DNA from: an uncultured Collinsella sp.
Lineage (GTDB): Bacteria > Actinomycetota > Coriobacteriia > Coriobacteriales > Coriobacteriaceae
Direction of reading: 5' to 3'
NCBI GenBank assembly: GCA_959019945.1
Contig: CAUEQD010000010.1
Span: 22,681-86,680 of the forward strand
Length of the DNA: 64,000 bases
Position numbers and translations under genes: made by a program. The stretch's first letter is position 1; each line of letters starts with the position of its first letter. Positions 15,416-22,355 of the stretch are shown in pieces. Below the pieces are notes generated by a model. The model was not told where the DNA came from and did no database searches. It was given only the letters and a program-made list of their open reading frames with translations.

Positions 15416-15466
15416 CGACCTCAACTTGAACCTTAAAGGTTCCAAAGGGTCAAGTTGAACTTGAGG
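15416..15466. promoter_or_regulatory. Palindrome-rich operator region
   Basis: GAACCTTAAAGGTTC (15428-15442) is a perfect 15-base palindrome, and TCAAGTTGAACTTGA (15450-15464) has half-sites TCAAG and CTTGA separated by 5. On the minus strand TTGACC precedes the first palindrome, as in promoters of MerR-type regulators. The same TCAAG-N5-CTTGA layout recurs at 63881. It lies 60-110 bases upstream of the hydrolase gene. Confidence 0.5.
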
Positions 15467-15591
15467 CTTTGGCTTTGACCTGCAGTTATGATGAATTGTT
15501 GAGAAACCATAGAGTTCAACTTTAACGTTACAGAGCTCTGTTTGAGAGGAGTTTTGGGCTGTAAAAGCCATCTCAACGTGGGGTTTTATAA

Positions 15592-16224
15592 CTACAGCGT
15601 GCCCTTCTGGCGAGCCTGCTCAATCTCTTCGAGGGCCTCGGCGGGGGTGAACGAACAGGTGCCGTCGCCGAGCTTGACTACCTGGATTTCGTCACCGGCG
15701 TTGACCTCTCCGCCCTTTAGTACCACGCCGAAAACGCCCTCGTGGGGAAAGATGCAGTCGCCGGCGAGATAGTAGATGGCACAACGGGTGTGGCAGACCT
15801 TGCCGATTTGGCTGATTTCGACGAGCACGTCGCTTCCAAGCTTGAGCTGTGTGCCCAAAGGGAGCGAGAGCAGGTTGATGCCCCGGGTTGTGAAGTTCTC
15901 CCCAAAGTCACCCTCGTGTACGTCGAGCCCGCGTGCCTGCGCCGTCTGGATGGACTCCGCGGCTAAAAAGGAAACCTGACGGTGCCAATGTCCGGCGTGC
16001 GCATCGGTGGCGAGGCCAAATTGCTCTATAACGGTGTCGCGTCCATCGGCGACGGGCGACTTGCGAGTGCCCTTGTGTACCGACGTGTTGATCGAGACGA
16101 TGTGGGCGGGTCCGTTGTAGGCGTCGTTTGCCGTGCACAGGGGAGCGGTCGCTTTCGCACGTTTCGCCAGCTCGCGCCTCGCGGCATTGAGGATGGGATT
16201 ATCGGTCGGATGGTCTTGGGGCAC
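15592..16224 (-). CDS. MOSC-domain protein
   Basis: A 210-residue protein whose middle and C-terminal parts match a MOSC domain (ADGRDTVIEQFGLATDAHAGHWHRQVS; HEGDFGENFTTRGI; KVCHTRCAIYYLAGDCIFPHEGVFGVV). The conserved cysteine in KVCHTRC is present. MOSC proteins bind molybdenum cofactor or transfer sulfur to it; stand-alone forms are poorly characterised. The start is GTG at 16224 with AAAGG upstream. No molybdopterin genes are in the window, so the partner enzyme is unknown. Confidence 0.85.
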   Translation of the reverse strand: MPQDHPTDNPILNAARRELAKRAKATAPLCTANDAYNGPAHIVSINTSVHKGTRKSPVADGRDTVIEQFGLATDAHAGHWHRQVSFLAAESIQTAQARGLDVHEGDFGENFTTRGINLLSLPLGTQLKLGSDVLVEISQIGKVCHTRCAIYYLAGDCIFPHEGVFGVVLKGGEVNAGDEIQVVKLGDGTCSFTPAEALEEIEQARQKGTL

Positions 16225-16458
16225 GTGCGCGCCTTTCGCTCGAGGATGTCAATACACTGAATCCTACAACAATGGTAGGTTCATTGCCCGTTGTCATACA
16301 ACGGTGAGCGCCGTCTTCGTGCTGGCCTTCGTGCTGGACGATTACGTCGATTGCCATAGATACGGTGGAGCTTTGGGCGCCGGCGGCTTGGCACGCTAAA
16401 ATAAATCAGTTGCGCAAAGACCGCCCGTTGTGTGGGCAGTTCATGATAGGAAGTTTCC

Positions 16459-17715
16459 ATGGCATTGCAATTTACAGAGCGCGAGTTCATTCCCGTGCTG
16501 CTTGGTGGCGACATCAACGCCTATTCGGTGGCGCGCGCCTTCTACGAGGAGTACCAGGTCAAGAGTCTGGTCTTTGGCAAGTATCAGACGGGTCCCGCGT
16601 ACCGCAGCCAGATTATCGACTACACGCCCAACGTGGATATCGACACCATGCCCGTGATGCTCAAAACCGTCAACGGCATTGCCCAAGCGCATGCCGACAA
16701 GACTATTGTCCTTGTGGGCTGCGGCGACAACTATGTCGCTCTCGTGGCTCAAGCCAAGGATGCTCATGAGCTGGCGGATAACATCGTCGCTCCCTACGCG
16801 CCCTACAGCATGCTCGAGCAGTGCCAGAAGAAGGAGATCTTCTACGAGCTGTGCGAGAAGCATGGCGTGCCCTATCCACACACGTTTACCTTTACCAAGG
16901 CGATGCTCAATGCTCAGGGTGAGGCGCCTGCCGAAGTGCTCGACCAGATCGATTTTCCTTACCCGATGATTCTGAAGCCTTCTGACGGCATCATGTGGTG
17001 GCAGCATGAGTTCGAGGGCCAGAAGAAGGCCTATGAGATTGCCGACCGCGCCGAGCTGGAACAGGTCATTCGCGATTCGTATGCCAGCGGCTACACCGAC
17101 GATCTGATCTTGCAGGATCGCGTGCCCGGCAACGACGAGTACATGCGCGTGCTCACCAGCTATTCCGACCGCAACGGTAAGGTCCGCATGATGTGCCTGG
17201 GCCATGTGCTGCTCGAGGAGCATCAGCCCCACGGTGTCGGCAACCATGCCTGTATCATTACCGAGCCTAACGACGAACTCATGGGCGGCGTGCGCAAGTT
17301 GCTCGAGGACCTTCACTTTGTGGGCTATTCCAACTTTGACGTTAAGTACGACGAGCGCGACGGCTCGTTTAAGTTCTTCGATTTCAACACGCGCCAGGGC
17401 CGCAGCAACTACTACGTCACTAACAGTGGCTTTAACGTTGCCAAGTATGTGGTGGACGAGTATGTGTTCAACCGCCCGTTTGAGCCGGAGTTTGTGACGG
17501 CGCAGGACGAGGCCCTGTGGATGGTCGTCCCCATGGGCGTCGTCGACAAGTACGTCAAGGATCCCGAGCTGCGCGCTAAGGTGCATCGCCTGGACAAGGA
17601 AGGTAAGGGCGCCGACCCTTCGTTTATGAAGGGCGACTTTGTCTTTAACCGCTGGCTGCGCATGTGGCACACCAAGCTGCGCCACTTTAAGCTGTTCAAG
17701 ACGTATTACAAGTAG
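16459..17715 (+). CDS. ATP-grasp ligase, D-aspartate ligase-like
   Basis: A 418-residue ATP-grasp enzyme. The N-terminus FIPVLLGGDINAYSVARAF and the segment YSMLEQCQKKEIFYELCEKHG resemble my recollection of the enterococcal D-aspartate ligase AslA, which adds D-Asp to the peptidoglycan stem peptide. The ATP-grasp core has FPYPMILKPSDG and the metal site FKFFDFNTRQGRSNYY. The next gene encodes an aspartate/glutamate racemase, which would supply D-Asp. Together they suggest a D-Asp cross-bridge (inference). RBS TAGGAAG fits the start; TAAAAT at about 16397 is a -10 candidate. Confidence 0.75.
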   Translation: MALQFTEREFIPVLLGGDINAYSVARAFYEEYQVKSLVFGKYQTGPAYRSQIIDYTPNVDIDTMPVMLKTVNGIAQAHADKTIVLVGCGDNYVALVAQAKDAHELADNIVAPYAPYSMLEQCQKKEIFYELCEKHGVPYPHTFTFTKAMLNAQGEAPAEVLDQIDFPYPMILKPSDGIMWWQHEFEGQKKAYEIADRAELEQVIRDSYASGYTDDLILQDRVPGNDEYMRVLTSYSDRNGKVRMMCLGHVLLEEHQPHGVGNHACIITEPNDELMGGVRKLLEDLHFVGYSNFDVKYDERDGSFKFFDFNTRQGRSNYYVTNSGFNVAKYVVDEYVFNRPFEPEFVTAQDEALWMVVPMGVVDKYVKDPELRAKVHRLDKEGKGADPSFMKGDFVFNRWLRMWHTKLRHFKLFKTYYK

Positions 17716-17726
17716 ATGAGTGCGGC

Positions 17727-17764
17727 GCCCGTCCGGTTTGCATCGGGCGGGCGCGGGTATGATA
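17727..17764 (+). promoter_or_regulatory. Hairpin abutting a TATGAT promoter box
   Basis: GCGCCCGTCCG and CGGGCGGGCGC form a strong stem right after the ligase gene, and TATGAT (about 17759-17764) follows three bases later. It may serve both as terminator of the ligase gene and as part of a separate promoter for the racemase. Confidence 0.5.
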
Positions 17765-17799
17765 CGCGCAATTGCGCAAGCGTTACCAAGGAGGCGGCG

Positions 17800-18546
17800 A
17801 TGGAAAAGCTGGGAGTTATCGGCGGCATGGGCGCCGAGGCCACGTCGTATTACTACGACCAGGTGGTGCGTCATACGGCTGCTGCCTGCGATCAGGAACA
17901 TATCGACATGGTGGTGCTCTCCAAGTCGACCATGCCCGACCGCACGTTGGCCATTAAGACCGGCGAGCATGCCAAGCTGCTGGCGACCATGAAAGAGTGC
18001 GCCCAGGCACTCGAGTCGCTGGGCTGTGCGCACATTGCCATTCCCTGCAACACGTCGCACTACTTCTACGACCAGATCCAGTCGTTTACGAAGGTGCCGA
18101 TTATCCACATGCCGCGTGAGTCGGTGCGCTATGCTCTGGCCGGTGCGGTGATGGGGGAGTGCGAGTTCGATCCCAACCTGAGTATGCCGGCCGAGCCGGT
18201 GCACAAGATTGGCATTATGGGAACCGATGGCACCGTGGGCGCGGGCGTCTACGGCCGCGAATGTAAGGCTGCGGGTGTTGAGGTTGTCTATCCCAGCGAG
18301 AAACGTCAGAACGATGTGATGTCGCTTATCTACGATGATGTGAAGGCCGGGCGTGAGCCCGATATGGATAAGTTCGACCGTGTGATGTGGGAGTTTGCCC
18401 GTAGCGGCTGCGACCGCGTCATTCTGGCCTGCACCGAGCTCTCGGTGCTGCAAAAGTACCGAGAGATGCCCGAGATCACCCTCGACGCCATGGATGTCCT
18501 GGTGCGCGAATCCATCATCCGCAGCGGCGCTCCCTACCGCCTCTAG
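17800..18546 (+). CDS. Aspartate/glutamate racemase family protein
   Basis: A 248-residue cofactor-independent racemase. It begins LGVIGGMGAEATSYYYD, typical of aspartate racemases, and has both catalytic cysteines, in IPCNTSHYF and LACTELS. It would interconvert L- and D-aspartate in the cytoplasm and feed the ligase encoded just upstream. The start at 17800 follows AAGGAGGCGGCG; the frame is open further upstream to 17716, but that stretch overlaps the hairpin and promoter. Aspartate is favoured over glutamate because of sequence style and neighbour. Confidence 0.82.
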   Translation: MEKLGVIGGMGAEATSYYYDQVVRHTAAACDQEHIDMVVLSKSTMPDRTLAIKTGEHAKLLATMKECAQALESLGCAHIAIPCNTSHYFYDQIQSFTKVPIIHMPRESVRYALAGAVMGECEFDPNLSMPAEPVHKIGIMGTDGTVGAGVYGRECKAAGVEVVYPSEKRQNDVMSLIYDDVKAGREPDMDKFDRVMWEFARSGCDRVILACTELSVLQKYREMPEITLDAMDVLVRESIIRSGAPYRL

Positions 18547-18552
18547 CTTCCG

Positions 18553-18573
18553 ACCTGTCAAAAAGGGACAGGT
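18553..18573. repeat. Small GGGACAGG hairpin
   Basis: ACCTGTC and GGACAGGT form a stem with a 6-base A-rich loop directly after the racemase stop. The GGGACAGG end is shared with other intergenic hairpins of the window (2656, 3868, 21183). Confidence 0.55.
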
Positions 18574-18606
18574 TAATTTTGGTAGGTTTTATCTGGTGAA
18601 ACAGTA

Positions 18607-18643
18607 AAGGCCTCGGCTCGTTTGGTGCGAGCCGAGGCCTTTT
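18607..18643. terminator. Bidirectional terminator
   Basis: AGGCCTCGGCTCG pairs perfectly with CGAGCCGAGGCCT (13 bp) between the convergent racemase and EcfT genes and is followed by TTTT. Confidence 0.85.
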
Positions 18644-18671
18644 GCGTTGGGCGGTTGCTGTCGGTGGTGAA

Positions 18672-19418
18672 CTAGAACAGGAAGCCGATGGCGATGAGGG
18701 CGATGCTGACGATGAGTACGGCGATGTCCAGGCCCTTGATGGGGTAGCGCTTGTACGAGCTGGCGCGCGTACGCAGATAGAAGCCGCGCTGTTCTGCCGC
18801 CAAGGCTGTGGCATCGGTCTTGCCCACGCTCGAGATGAGCAGTGGCACACACAGTGGCAGCATGAGCTTAAGCTTCTTGATGGGGTTCTTGGTGTCGTAC
18901 TCGACGCCGCGTGCGGTCTGCGCCTCCATGATGGCGTTCATCTCCTGACCAAACACCGGCACAAAGCGCAGCGCCGTGGTAAAGGTGAAGGCATAGCGAT
19001 ACGGTACGTGCAGCACCTCGACGCAGGCGTTGGCAAGGTCGTTGAGCTTGGTCACCATGAGCATGAGGATGAGTGGTAACGCCACACCCAGTAGGCGCAG
19101 ACAGGCCTTCGATCCTGTGATGAGGCCCGTGTCGGTGATAAAGCCCCACACCACGTTGCCATCGCGCATAAAGGCCAGCTGGAGCACCAGCATGATAAGC
19201 GCGAGCGGGATCAGCAACTTGAGCAGCGAGAACAGACGGTCGACGACGCCGGCATAGGCACCCAGCGCAAGGGTGAGTGCCAAAAAGCCCAGCAGCGCCA
19301 CGTAGGTGTCGGACAAGAAGATGCCGACGATGATGGCGGCGGCGAGGCCCAGTTTGACGACGGGGTTCAGGCGATGCAGTAGCGTATCGCCCGGCATGTA
19401 GTCGATGACGTTAACCAC
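18672..19418 (-). CDS. ecfT: ECF transporter transmembrane component EcfT
   Basis: Integral membrane coupling protein of an energy-coupling-factor transporter, 248 residues with about five or six membrane segments. The cytoplasmic coupling motif is seen in LMEAQTARGVEYDTK-like text (MEAQTARGVEY) and again in ALAAEQRGFYLRTRASSY, which contact the ATPases. GTG at 19418, 10 bases after AAGGAG, is the preferred start and overlaps the ATPase stop by 8 bases; an ATG at 19451 in the same frame would precede that RBS. Last gene of the S-ATPase-T order. Confidence 0.88.
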   Translation of the reverse strand: MVNVIDYMPGDTLLHRLNPVVKLGLAAAIIVGIFLSDTYVALLGFLALTLALGAYAGVVDRLFSLLKLLIPLALIMLVLQLAFMRDGNVVWGFITDTGLITGSKACLRLLGVALPLILMLMVTKLNDLANACVEVLHVPYRYAFTFTTALRFVPVFGQEMNAIMEAQTARGVEYDTKNPIKKLKLMLPLCVPLLISSVGKTDATALAAEQRGFYLRTRASSYKRYPIKGLDIAVLIVSIALIAIGFLF

Positions 19419-21162
19419 GGTGGACCATCTCCTTGGTAATTCGAACGACATCGGTGACCTCGCTCACCTGCGCAAAAGCGGGCGAGACGGAAGATGCCAG
19501 ACGGCGCGAGAGTTCAATAACCTGGGGAGGCTCCACGTAGGCACGCCGCATGAGATCGATGTTCGAGAATAGCTCGTGCGTGCGGCCGCGGTCGAGGATG
19601 CGACCGTCGGCCATTACCACAATGCGCTCGGCAAAATCCGAGACGACCTCCATATCGTGGCAGACCATGATAACGGCGCAGCCACGCTCGGCCATGGTGC
19701 GCACCGTTTCCATGACGGTCATGCATTCGCGGTAATCAAGGCCGCTCGTGGGCTCGTCGAGTACGACGATCTTGGGCTCAACCACTACGACGGAGGCAAG
19801 CGCCACCATTTGTCGCTGGCCACGCGAAAGCGAGAACGGTGCCTCATCGGCAGGCAGGCCAAAGCGGTCGATGACGAGTTGGGCACGACGCAGAGCCTCG
19901 GCACGGTCCATGCCGCCAAGCTCCAAGCCAAAGGCGACCTCGTCGAGCACGGTGTCCTTGCAGATCTGACGGTCAGGGTTTTGGAAGAGGGTCGCGACCT
20001 CGCGAGCGATGCGGCTCGTGGGAACGGCTGCGGTATCCAGTCCCGTGACGCGCACGCTGCCCGAGGCGGGCTTAAGCAGGCCCGTGAGCAGTTTGGTGAG
20101 CGTGGTCTTGCCGGCGCCGTTTTGGCCGACGATGCCCACGAGCTCGCCAGGATAGAGCGTCAGGCTAAGGTCGTGTACGGCGGCGCCGCCATTGGGGTAG
20201 GCAAACTCAACATGGTCGAAGGTGAGTACGGGTTCGGCGTCCTTGGCATGAGGACGCAACGACGGTGCATGCGGGGAACCGGCGGGTGCCTGGGCTTCGA
20301 TGGCCGCGTGTGCGGGGTCGACGATGCCCGAAATCAGGCGCTCAGCCTCATCGACATCCAAGCAGGGGGTACCGCTTACCAGGCCATCGGTTTGGAGGCT
20401 ATTGAAGATACGCGTGACGCGAGGGCAGTCGACGCCGATGGCACGGAGCTCGTCGGTATGCGCGAAGACCTCGTGTGGCTCGCCCTGCAGCGCAATTTCG
20501 CCATGGTTGAGCACGAGCACGCGGTTGCAGTACTCCGAGAGCAGGGCGACCTTTTGCTCAACGACGACGATGGTGATTCCAAGTGCGCGGTTTGCCTCAC
20601 GCAGCGTCTCGAAGACCAACGTGGAGCTAGCGGGGTCGAGTGCCGCGGTGGGCTCGTCGAGAACCAAGACGCGCGGACGCATGGCGAGGATGGCGGCGAT
20701 GGCTACCTTTTGCTTCTGTCCGCCCGAGAGGGTGGCGATCTCGCGGTCGCGCAGGTCGCTGATGCCGACGGTCTCGAGCGTTTCGCTCACGCGCCGCTCG
20801 ATCTGGTCGTGGGGAACGCCAAAGTTCTCGAGGCCAAAGAGCATCTCGTCCTCGACGACCGAGGCGACCATCTGCGTGTCGATATCCTGCAGCACACTGC
20901 CGACGATTTGCGACACGTCGGTCAGCGAGACCTCGCAGGTGTCGTGGCCGTCAACCATGACGGACCCAAAGAACGTGCCGGTGTAGTGGTGGGGCACGGC
21001 ACCCGACAGGCAGGCGGCAAGCGTGGACTTGCCGGCGCCCGAGGGCCCGATGATGCCGATGAAATCTCCCTTGTTCACGCTGAGCGAGATGTGGCTGAGC
21101 GCCTGCTCGGTCTGCGTGCCATAGGAGAACGAGACATCGTCGACGTTGATGATCGTTTCCAT
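19411..21162 (-). CDS. ecfA: ECF transporter double ATPase
   Basis: One 583-residue protein with two ABC ATPase domains, equivalent to EcfA1 and EcfA2 fused. Domain 1 has Walker A GPSGAGKST, signature LSGGQKQKVAIA and Walker B VLVLDEPTAALDP; domain 2 has GQNGAGKTT, LSRGQRQMVALA and IVVLDEPTSGLDY. A linker of about 40 residues joins them. It would energise transport by EcfT and the S component encoded upstream. Translationally coupled to ecfT. A repeat-rich gap of 213 bases separates it from the S component gene. Confidence 0.93.
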   Translation of the reverse strand: METIINVDDVSFSYGTQTEQALSHISLSVNKGDFIGIIGPSGAGKSTLAACLSGAVPHHYTGTFFGSVMVDGHDTCEVSLTDVSQIVGSVLQDIDTQMVASVVEDEMLFGLENFGVPHDQIERRVSETLETVGISDLRDREIATLSGGQKQKVAIAAILAMRPRVLVLDEPTAALDPASSTLVFETLREANRALGITIVVVEQKVALLSEYCNRVLVLNHGEIALQGEPHEVFAHTDELRAIGVDCPRVTRIFNSLQTDGLVSGTPCLDVDEAERLISGIVDPAHAAIEAQAPAGSPHAPSLRPHAKDAEPVLTFDHVEFAYPNGGAAVHDLSLTLYPGELVGIVGQNGAGKTTLTKLLTGLLKPASGSVRVTGLDTAAVPTSRIAREVATLFQNPDRQICKDTVLDEVAFGLELGGMDRAEALRRAQLVIDRFGLPADEAPFSLSRGQRQMVALASVVVVEPKIVVLDEPTSGLDYRECMTVMETVRTMAERGCAVIMVCHDMEVVSDFAERIVVMADGRILDRGRTHELFSNIDLMRRAYVEPPQVIELSRRLASSVSPAFAQVSEVTDVVRITKEMVHRG

Positions 21163-21182
21163 GGATACCTTTCATAGTCATT

Positions 21183-21221
21183 GGGGACAGTCTTAAATGA
21201 CCAGTTGTTTAAGACCGTCCC
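21183..21221. repeat. GGGAC-ended inverted repeat
   Basis: GGGGACAGTCTTAAA and TTTAAGACCGTCCC form a 14-bp stem with one mismatch. It sits just upstream of the ATPase start in the ECF operon and belongs to the GGGAC-ended hairpin group of this window. Confidence 0.6.
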
Positions 21222-21268
21222 AAAAAAGCTCGTTGTTTGGGATGGCCTTTGGTGGTGAAGCACGGAGA

Positions 21269-21369
21269 CGGCTTTACGAGGGGCCCCAGGTTGGCGCGAA
21301 AGAGGAGCGAAGCGTACTTGGGTACGCGAGCGTCGAATGAACGCCAAGATGGGGTGGCTCGTAAAGCCG
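21269..21369 (+). repeat. Nested inverted-repeat element, family A, copy 2
   Basis: Outer arms CGGCTTTACGAG and CTCGTAAAGCCG are perfect; a second stem pairs TTGGCG with CGCCAA, and an inner hairpin pairs GCGTAC with GTACGC. The core 21296-21340 aligns over 45 bases with the element at 5114, sharing GAAAGAGGAG and a TGAACG end. It lies inside the ECF operon, on the opposite strand. Confidence 0.7.
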
Positions 21370-21375
21370 AGCGGG

Positions 21376-21948
21376 TTAGTTGAGCCTAAGGGCCTTCTGG
21401 ATGGGCAGATAGAGGGCGCCGACCAGAATGGCGTTAAAGACGGCGGTCATGGCGACGACGGGCAACATGGCGGCGGCGAGCTCGCCGACCACGCCGAGCA
21501 TGGCCATCTTGATGACCATGAAGATGACGCCGGAGACAAAGGTGGTCAGGAAGGTTGCGACAATGGCGATTGCGGGCTTGACCTGACCGTCCTTGCCGGC
21601 GGCGTTGACGATGCCGGCCATGAGCATGGCGGCGATGCCCTCGGCGGCAAAATCGACGAACGGCGAAGTGGTGGTGATCTGGATCACGGCAGCCGAGATG
21701 AGGCCAATGACGAGCGCCTGGCCGATGTTGGGGCGAACGACCAGGATGGTGAGGCAGAAGGCCGAGATGATGAACTCGGGGCTGATCATGCCGCCCGAGA
21801 TGCCTGAGATGGCCTTGCCGACGGTGAAGTTGAGGATGAAGCCGGCGGCGAGCAGGATGGCGAGCAGGACGAGAGCGCGGACGTCGAGTTTGCCGCGGTC
21901 GGCGGTCTGGACGGTGCGGGGCTGGGTGGCGGTGGTGTTCTGAGACAT
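21376..21948 (-). CDS. ECF transporter substrate-binding (S) component, probably for tryptophan
   Basis: A 190-residue hydrophobic protein with about five or six membrane segments, as in ECF S components (ALVLLAILLAAGFILNF, GMISPEFIISAFCLTILVVRP, FLTTFVSGVIFMVIKMAM). A short charged N-terminus precedes the first helix. The substrate cannot be read from the protein itself. The mRNA leader encodes a peptide with three adjacent Trp codons followed by a terminator hairpin, so tryptophan is the best guess, as for TrpP-type S components. First gene of the ECF operon. Confidence 0.82.
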   Translation of the reverse strand: MSQNTTATQPRTVQTADRGKLDVRALVLLAILLAAGFILNFTVGKAISGISGGMISPEFIISAFCLTILVVRPNIGQALVIGLISAAVIQITTTSPFVDFAAEGIAAMLMAGIVNAAGKDGQVKPAIAIVATFLTTFVSGVIFMVIKMAMLGVVGELAAAMLPVVAMTAVFNAILVGALYLPIQKALRLN

Positions 21949-22025
21949 GGTGAAAATCCTTTCTGAAGGGAAGCGCAGGGGAAAAGCGGAGGCGCGTGAT
22001 GCGAATGCGATCGGGCTCGAGATAG

Positions 22026-22057
22026 AAAAAGGCCCCCGGTCGAAACCGGAGGCCTTC
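22026..22057 (-). terminator. Attenuator terminator of the ECF operon
   Basis: On the minus strand GGCCTCCGGT, a TTCG loop and ACCGGGGGCC are followed by TTTTT. It lies between the leader peptide and the S component gene, so it must be read through for the operon to be expressed. Confidence 0.85.
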
Positions 22058-22092
22058 CAATCACCTAGAGCGCAAAAACAGGCGTGAGGGAC

Positions 22093-22161
22093 TCACTGTC
22101 GACCGATCGTATTCGCATCACGCCACCACCAGTTGTTGAGAGAGTTCATCGTGTTCTTCAT
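22093..22161 (-). CDS. Tryptophan-rich leader peptide
   Basis: A 22-residue open frame with W11-W12-W13 in a row (LNNWWWRD) and a TGA stop. AAAGGAG stands 9 bases before its ATG at 22161. GGCGTGA, overlapping the codons just after the Trp run, pairs with TCACGCC downstream, giving the early hairpin expected in ribosome-mediated attenuation; the terminator at 22026 follows. When Trp-tRNA is scarce the ribosome would stall at WWW and favour read-through. Confidence 0.85.
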   Translation of the reverse strand: MKNTMNSLNNWWWRDANTIGRQ

Positions 22162-22219
22162 GTTGGTGGCTCCTTTCGTGATGCCGTGGCGCGGTCGCAC
22201 CTAGTTGCTGTTGCGCTGC

Positions 22220-22225
22220 ACTATA
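22220..22225 (-). promoter_or_regulatory. Candidate -10 box of the ECF leader
   Basis: TATAGT on the minus strand lies about 60 bases upstream of the leader peptide ATG. No clear -35 box is visible. Confidence 0.4.
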
Positions 22226-22302
22226 GCACAGCGAAGTATGTGCGGGGAAATCTTTTTTGAAAAGATTTCAGGCGGGTTTCCCGTCGGTCAAAAGGCGGGT
22301 TA

Positions 22303-22336
22303 AGCGGGCGAGGCTGCCATTGCTGCCTTGCCCGCT
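22303..22336 (-). terminator. Terminator of the C69 dipeptidase gene
   Basis: AGCGGGC and GCCCGCT bracket a second short stem (GAGGC with GCCTT), about 20 bases after the dipeptidase stop. The T run is weak. Confidence 0.55.
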
Positions 22337-22355
22337 CGGCTAGGACATGAGGGCC

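Noticed and set aside
16441..18561. 706-codon minus-strand frame opposite the ligase and racemase genes
   Set aside because: His/Val/Leu-rich shadow of two genes with recognisable catalytic motifs.
19576..21177. 533-codon plus-strand frame opposite the ECF ATPase
   Set aside because: Entirely antisense to a protein with clear Walker motifs; composition typical of a shadow frame.
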